Assembly (NCBI GenBank): GCA_031255075.1
Contig: JAIRTF010000315.1
Location: 1-5,063 of the forward strand
Reading direction: 5' to 3'
From: Bifidobacteriaceae bacterium
GTDB lineage: Bacteria; Actinomycetota; Actinomycetes; Actinomycetales; WQXJ01
DNA length: 5,063 nt
Below, piece after piece: positions 1 to 3,200 of this stretch. Position 1 is the first letter of the stretch. Every line of letters begins with the position of its first letter. A program made the position numbers and the translations under genes. The notes under the pieces are model-generated. The model searched no databases, was not told where the DNA came from, and saw only the letters and a program-made list of their open reading frames with translations.

Positions 1-53
1 CATGTTCCGCCCGATCTGCACCGCGGCCGGGCCCACCCGTGAAGGTCGGGGGG

Positions 54-84
54 AAATAGCAAACCCGGCCCCAGAGGGACCGGG
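54..84 (-). terminator. Probable intrinsic (rho-independent) terminator of the GH31 gene
   Basis: On the minus strand, the sequence reads CCCGGTCCC, loop TCT, GGGGCCGGG (84 down to 64), then TTTGCTATTT (63 down to 54). The stem has nine pairs including one G-U wobble in RNA, a three-base loop and a T-rich tail with six Ts in ten bases. Position, about 180 bases beyond the stop codon, and orientation suit termination of the GH31 transcript. On the plus strand the wobble becomes an A-C mismatch and the following sequence lacks Ts, so it acts in one direction only. Confidence 0.65.
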
Positions 85-185
85 CGGTGTGCGAACTATG
101 TTACCAGGTGAACCTGCGGTTTGAGCAGGTGGGGTTGGCGGATGGTGGGTGGGTGGCCGGCATTGTGCTCGGGGATCGTGGGGCG

Positions 186-254
186 ACCGCCGCAACTGCT
201 CGGTGCGAGGTTGGGACCCGGTCGCGGCGGCGGGTCTTGAGCAGTTGCGGCGGT
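186..254 (-). terminator. Large nested stem-loop just after the stop codon; terminator or mRNA 3' stabiliser candidate
   Basis: A perfect 16-bp inverted repeat: ACCGCCGCAACTGCTC (186-201) and GAGCAGTTGCGGCGGT (239-254), spacer 37 bases. Inside the spacer is a second 6-bp inverted repeat, GACCCG (215-220) with CGGGTC (231-236). The first arm begins nine bases after the stop codon in the minus-strand transcript. No T-tract follows it on either strand, so it is not a classical intrinsic terminator. GC-rich hairpins without U-tract do occur after genes in high-GC actinobacteria. It could alternatively protect the 3' end of the mRNA. Confidence 0.5.
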
Positions 255-263
255 GGCGGCGGG

Positions 264-3200
264 CTATTTCACTGTTACCTTCAGTTTCTTTGTCTTGGTG
301 CCGGCTTTGACCGTGATGGTTGCCTTGCCGGGCGCCTTGGCGGTTATGACGCCGCGGGAATCGACGGTGAGGACCGAGGGCCGCGAGGAGGAGTACTTCA
401 GCTTGACGCTGGCAGCCTTGGCGGGCTTGTAGCTCGCCGTCACCACGGCGGTTTGGCCAACCTTCATCGACGATGCCGCCTTGGCACTCACAGAGGTAAC
501 CGTCACCTTCGCAGCAGTGCGGCCTATGACGCGCAAGGCGATCTTCGCCTTTAGGCCTCCGGCGCTCAGGGTGATTGTTGTCCTACCTGCCTTGAGGGCT
601 CTGATCACGCCTGTGGAGGAGACCTTGGCGACACTCGGCTTGGAACTTGACCACTTGACCGGCGCAGTGGAGCCGCCGCGGGTGTAGGCAGCGGCCGCCA
701 AACGCAGCTTCGAGCCCTTGACCAGGGTCAGACTCTTTTGGGCTGCCCGGACGCGGATCACCTGGGCAGGGTTCTCCAACGGACCGGGCTGCGGCGGATC
801 AGCCACCGGTGGTGTCTGGCCCGAGCCGCCCGGCAGATTGGTTGGTGGGGTTGTGGTTGGCGGGTTGCTCGCCGGAGGATCCGTCGATGGCGGGTCCGTG
901 GCGGGCGGATCGGTTGCCGGTGGGTCCGTCGATGGCGGATCGTTGGCGGGCGGGTCCGTTGCCGGAGGATCGGTGGCTGGCGGGTCCGTTGCAGGTGGGT
1001 CTGTCGCCGGTGGATCGGTTGCCGGTGGGTCCGTAGCTGGCGGATCCGTTGCCGGAGGATCAGTCGGCGGGTCCGTGACAGGCGGATCTGTCGGTGAATC
1101 GGTAGCTGGCGGATCTGTCGGTGGGTCAGTCGGTGGATCCGGTGTGGGTGGATCTGTCGGCAAGGTGACCAACTCGAGGGCGAGCACTGCCTCACGTAGG
1201 GCTGTGGCGGCATCGTCCAGGTTTTGTTGCGAGGTTTGGGCGGTCAACGCCAGGCGGCCAGCGGCCAGGGCCTGGGCATATGCTGCCCAACTCTCCGTGG
1301 TGTACCTGGCGGCGTCCAGATTGAGCGACTCTTGCACCAGCACCAGCGAATGCAACTCCCTGGTCATCAGCGCAGGCCGCAACCCGACCAAAGCCGCCTT
1401 CAACCCGCCCAGGGCTTGATCGACAGCCGATTGGGAATCCGGCGAGGCAAGCTGGGCATCAGCGAGCAGGCGGGCCGCAGTCAAGGCTGCCACACTGGCC
1501 GGGGAATAGCTCGATACATCCAGGCCGGCAGCCACGCCAACCGTCTCAGCCAGCGCCGCGGTGCGGATGGCAGGGACCAGCCCAGCCAAAGCCGACCGCA
1601 AAGCCGCTCCGGCCGCATCGATCTGACTCTGGCTAGCCGTCGGGTCCTGGGCTACGGCATCGGCGGCTGCGAAAGCAGTGGTGAACGCGGCCCAGCTGTC
1701 CGGTGTGTAGTCACCGGCTGCCAAGCGCAGAGCCTGGGATGTGGCGACCAGCCCGTTCAACTCTCCAGTCTGAGCCCTCCCACGCAGGCCGGCTAGGGCC
1801 TGGCGCAATCCGTCCTCGGCCGCAGTGATATTTGCCTGTGACGCATCGGGTGAGCCAAGAACCGCCTGGGCTATCCGAAGCGCCTCCGCATAGGTTGCCC
1901 ATGAAGGCGGCGTGTAGTCCCCTTGAGTCAACCCAAGGGCTGCCAACGCGCCGATCATGCTGGTCAAGCTGCCTGTCGAGGCCGGTGCAGTCAGACCGAC
2001 GATGGCGTCACGCAAGCCAACCGTCGCGGCATCGATTCGAGTTTGGCTGGCCTGCTCACGGCCTAGGGCCATGACTGCCTCGGCCTCGGCCAGGGCCGAG
2101 AGATAGGCCTGCCACGAACTGGGCGTGTAGTCCTGGGGCACCAGGTCCAAAGCATCAGCGAGCAGCAGCACAGCCGACAGACCCGAAACCTCGCTGACCG
2201 GCACTAAGGCCGACAAAGCCGTCGAGATGGCTTGCAGGACGCCATCGGCGGATGCGACTGTGATCTCTGCGCGGTCACCTGCAAGCAGCGAGCTAGCCCC
2301 GGCCAGTGCTGTGGCCAGCGCGTCTGCTGTGGTTTGGGTGAACTGGCCCAAAGGCACCGCAAGCCCAGCCTGATAGGCAATCTCGACAGCCAGAACGTTG
2401 CCTCGTCTTACCAACCCATCAACGCTACTGGTGATGGCAGCAGTCAGCGCCGCGGCCTCAGTCGGGTCGGGAATTGGCTCGCCCAGCAGCACGTCCGCCT
2501 GGTCCAGTGCATCAGTCATTGCGGTCCAGGAAGAGCCGGTGTAGTCCCCTGGCACCAGGTAGCCGGCCGTCAAGACGTCCCTGACTGACTCGACTTTGCT
2601 GATCAACTCGGTTACCTCAACCGGAGCCGGGATCTCCGAATCCCACTGGAAACGAACTGAGTCAAGGTTGAAGTTGCCTGGGTTTGGTGTTCCCTCGGAA
2701 ACCACCTTGAAATCGTGAAGTCCGGCGGTCAGTTCGATGTCGGCATAGGCGTACGTTTCCCAGTTGCCGTTCTTTGCGCCATCGCCCCATGGGCCATTGA
2801 CGTCGAACGCAAGATCGGCCACCTTTGCGCCATCGACATAGAGGCCGGCTGTCCGTGGGGTGGCATCAAACGCGCCGCCCTTTGTGCCGGCGCCGATCCG
2901 CAAGGACACGGTGTACATGCCCGGCTGGGTGACATTTGCGGTGACTTCGGCCCAGTCACCAACATCCTTCCAGCCGGCCACATAGCCTCTGCCTGAGTAG
3001 CCCTTCCATTCGGTGTCCACGCGAAGCGCTGGCGAGCCAGCCTGAGTTCGGCCTGTGCCGTCCTCCCACTCCAGGACGGTGCCGGAGGAGATGGTTGGCG
3101 GTGCGGGGTTGAATTTGAACCAATCGATCACAACGTCCACTGGCAAGGCTGGATCGGCCGCAGCGAAGGCAATGAAGATGTCTGATTCGACCTGGTCAGT

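Larger units (their letters stand above)
1..263. other. Non-coding region downstream of the GH31 gene
   Basis: No coding region is supported here. The stretch contains the two hairpins described separately and a small 6-bp inverted repeat (ACCTGC at 112-117, GCAGGT at 125-130). The window ends in CAT on the plus strand (1-3), an ATG on the minus strand that could be the start of the next gene in the same direction. The bases before it on that strand (GGGCGGAAC) are only a weak ribosome-binding match, so this stays undecided. No promoter with convincing -35 and -10 boxes was seen. Confidence 0.6.

Noticed and set aside
40..80. Extended -10-like text TGCTATTTC on the minus strand as a promoter for a gene starting at base 3
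   Set aside because: No -35 box at proper spacing (GTCCCT there), and the T-rich text is better explained as the tail of the intrinsic terminator.
186..254. Inverted repeat as the end of an insertion sequence or an integron attC site
   Set aside because: No transposase or integrase, no target duplication and no attC core sites are visible; a hairpin after the stop codon is the simpler reading.
87..554. Plus-strand frame starting GTG at 87 with an AGAGGGA purine stretch upstream (73-79)
   Set aside because: The purine stretch is part of the minus-strand terminator hairpin, and most of the frame is antisense to the Big_2 domains. The translated product is Gly/Arg/Cys-rich with no family resemblance.
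858..1163. Regularly spaced repeats that could suggest a CRISPR array
   Set aside because: The period is 15 bp with no spacers, and the units encode an in-frame Pro-rich stalk within a long gene.
718..1419. Plus-strand open frame of 233 codons with a GGSVAGGSVAGG repeat, looking like a glycine-rich structural protein
   Set aside because: It is the antisense reading of the TDPP minisatellite; any 15-bp GC-rich array without stops in one frame gives such a shadow. The minus-strand frame carries recognisable domains on both sides, and no ribosome-binding site was seen for the plus-strand frame.
1224..1796. Plus-strand frame of 190 codons opposite the FIVAR array
   Set aside because: Antisense shadow of the FIVAR units; Gln/Ser/Arg-rich text without domain features.
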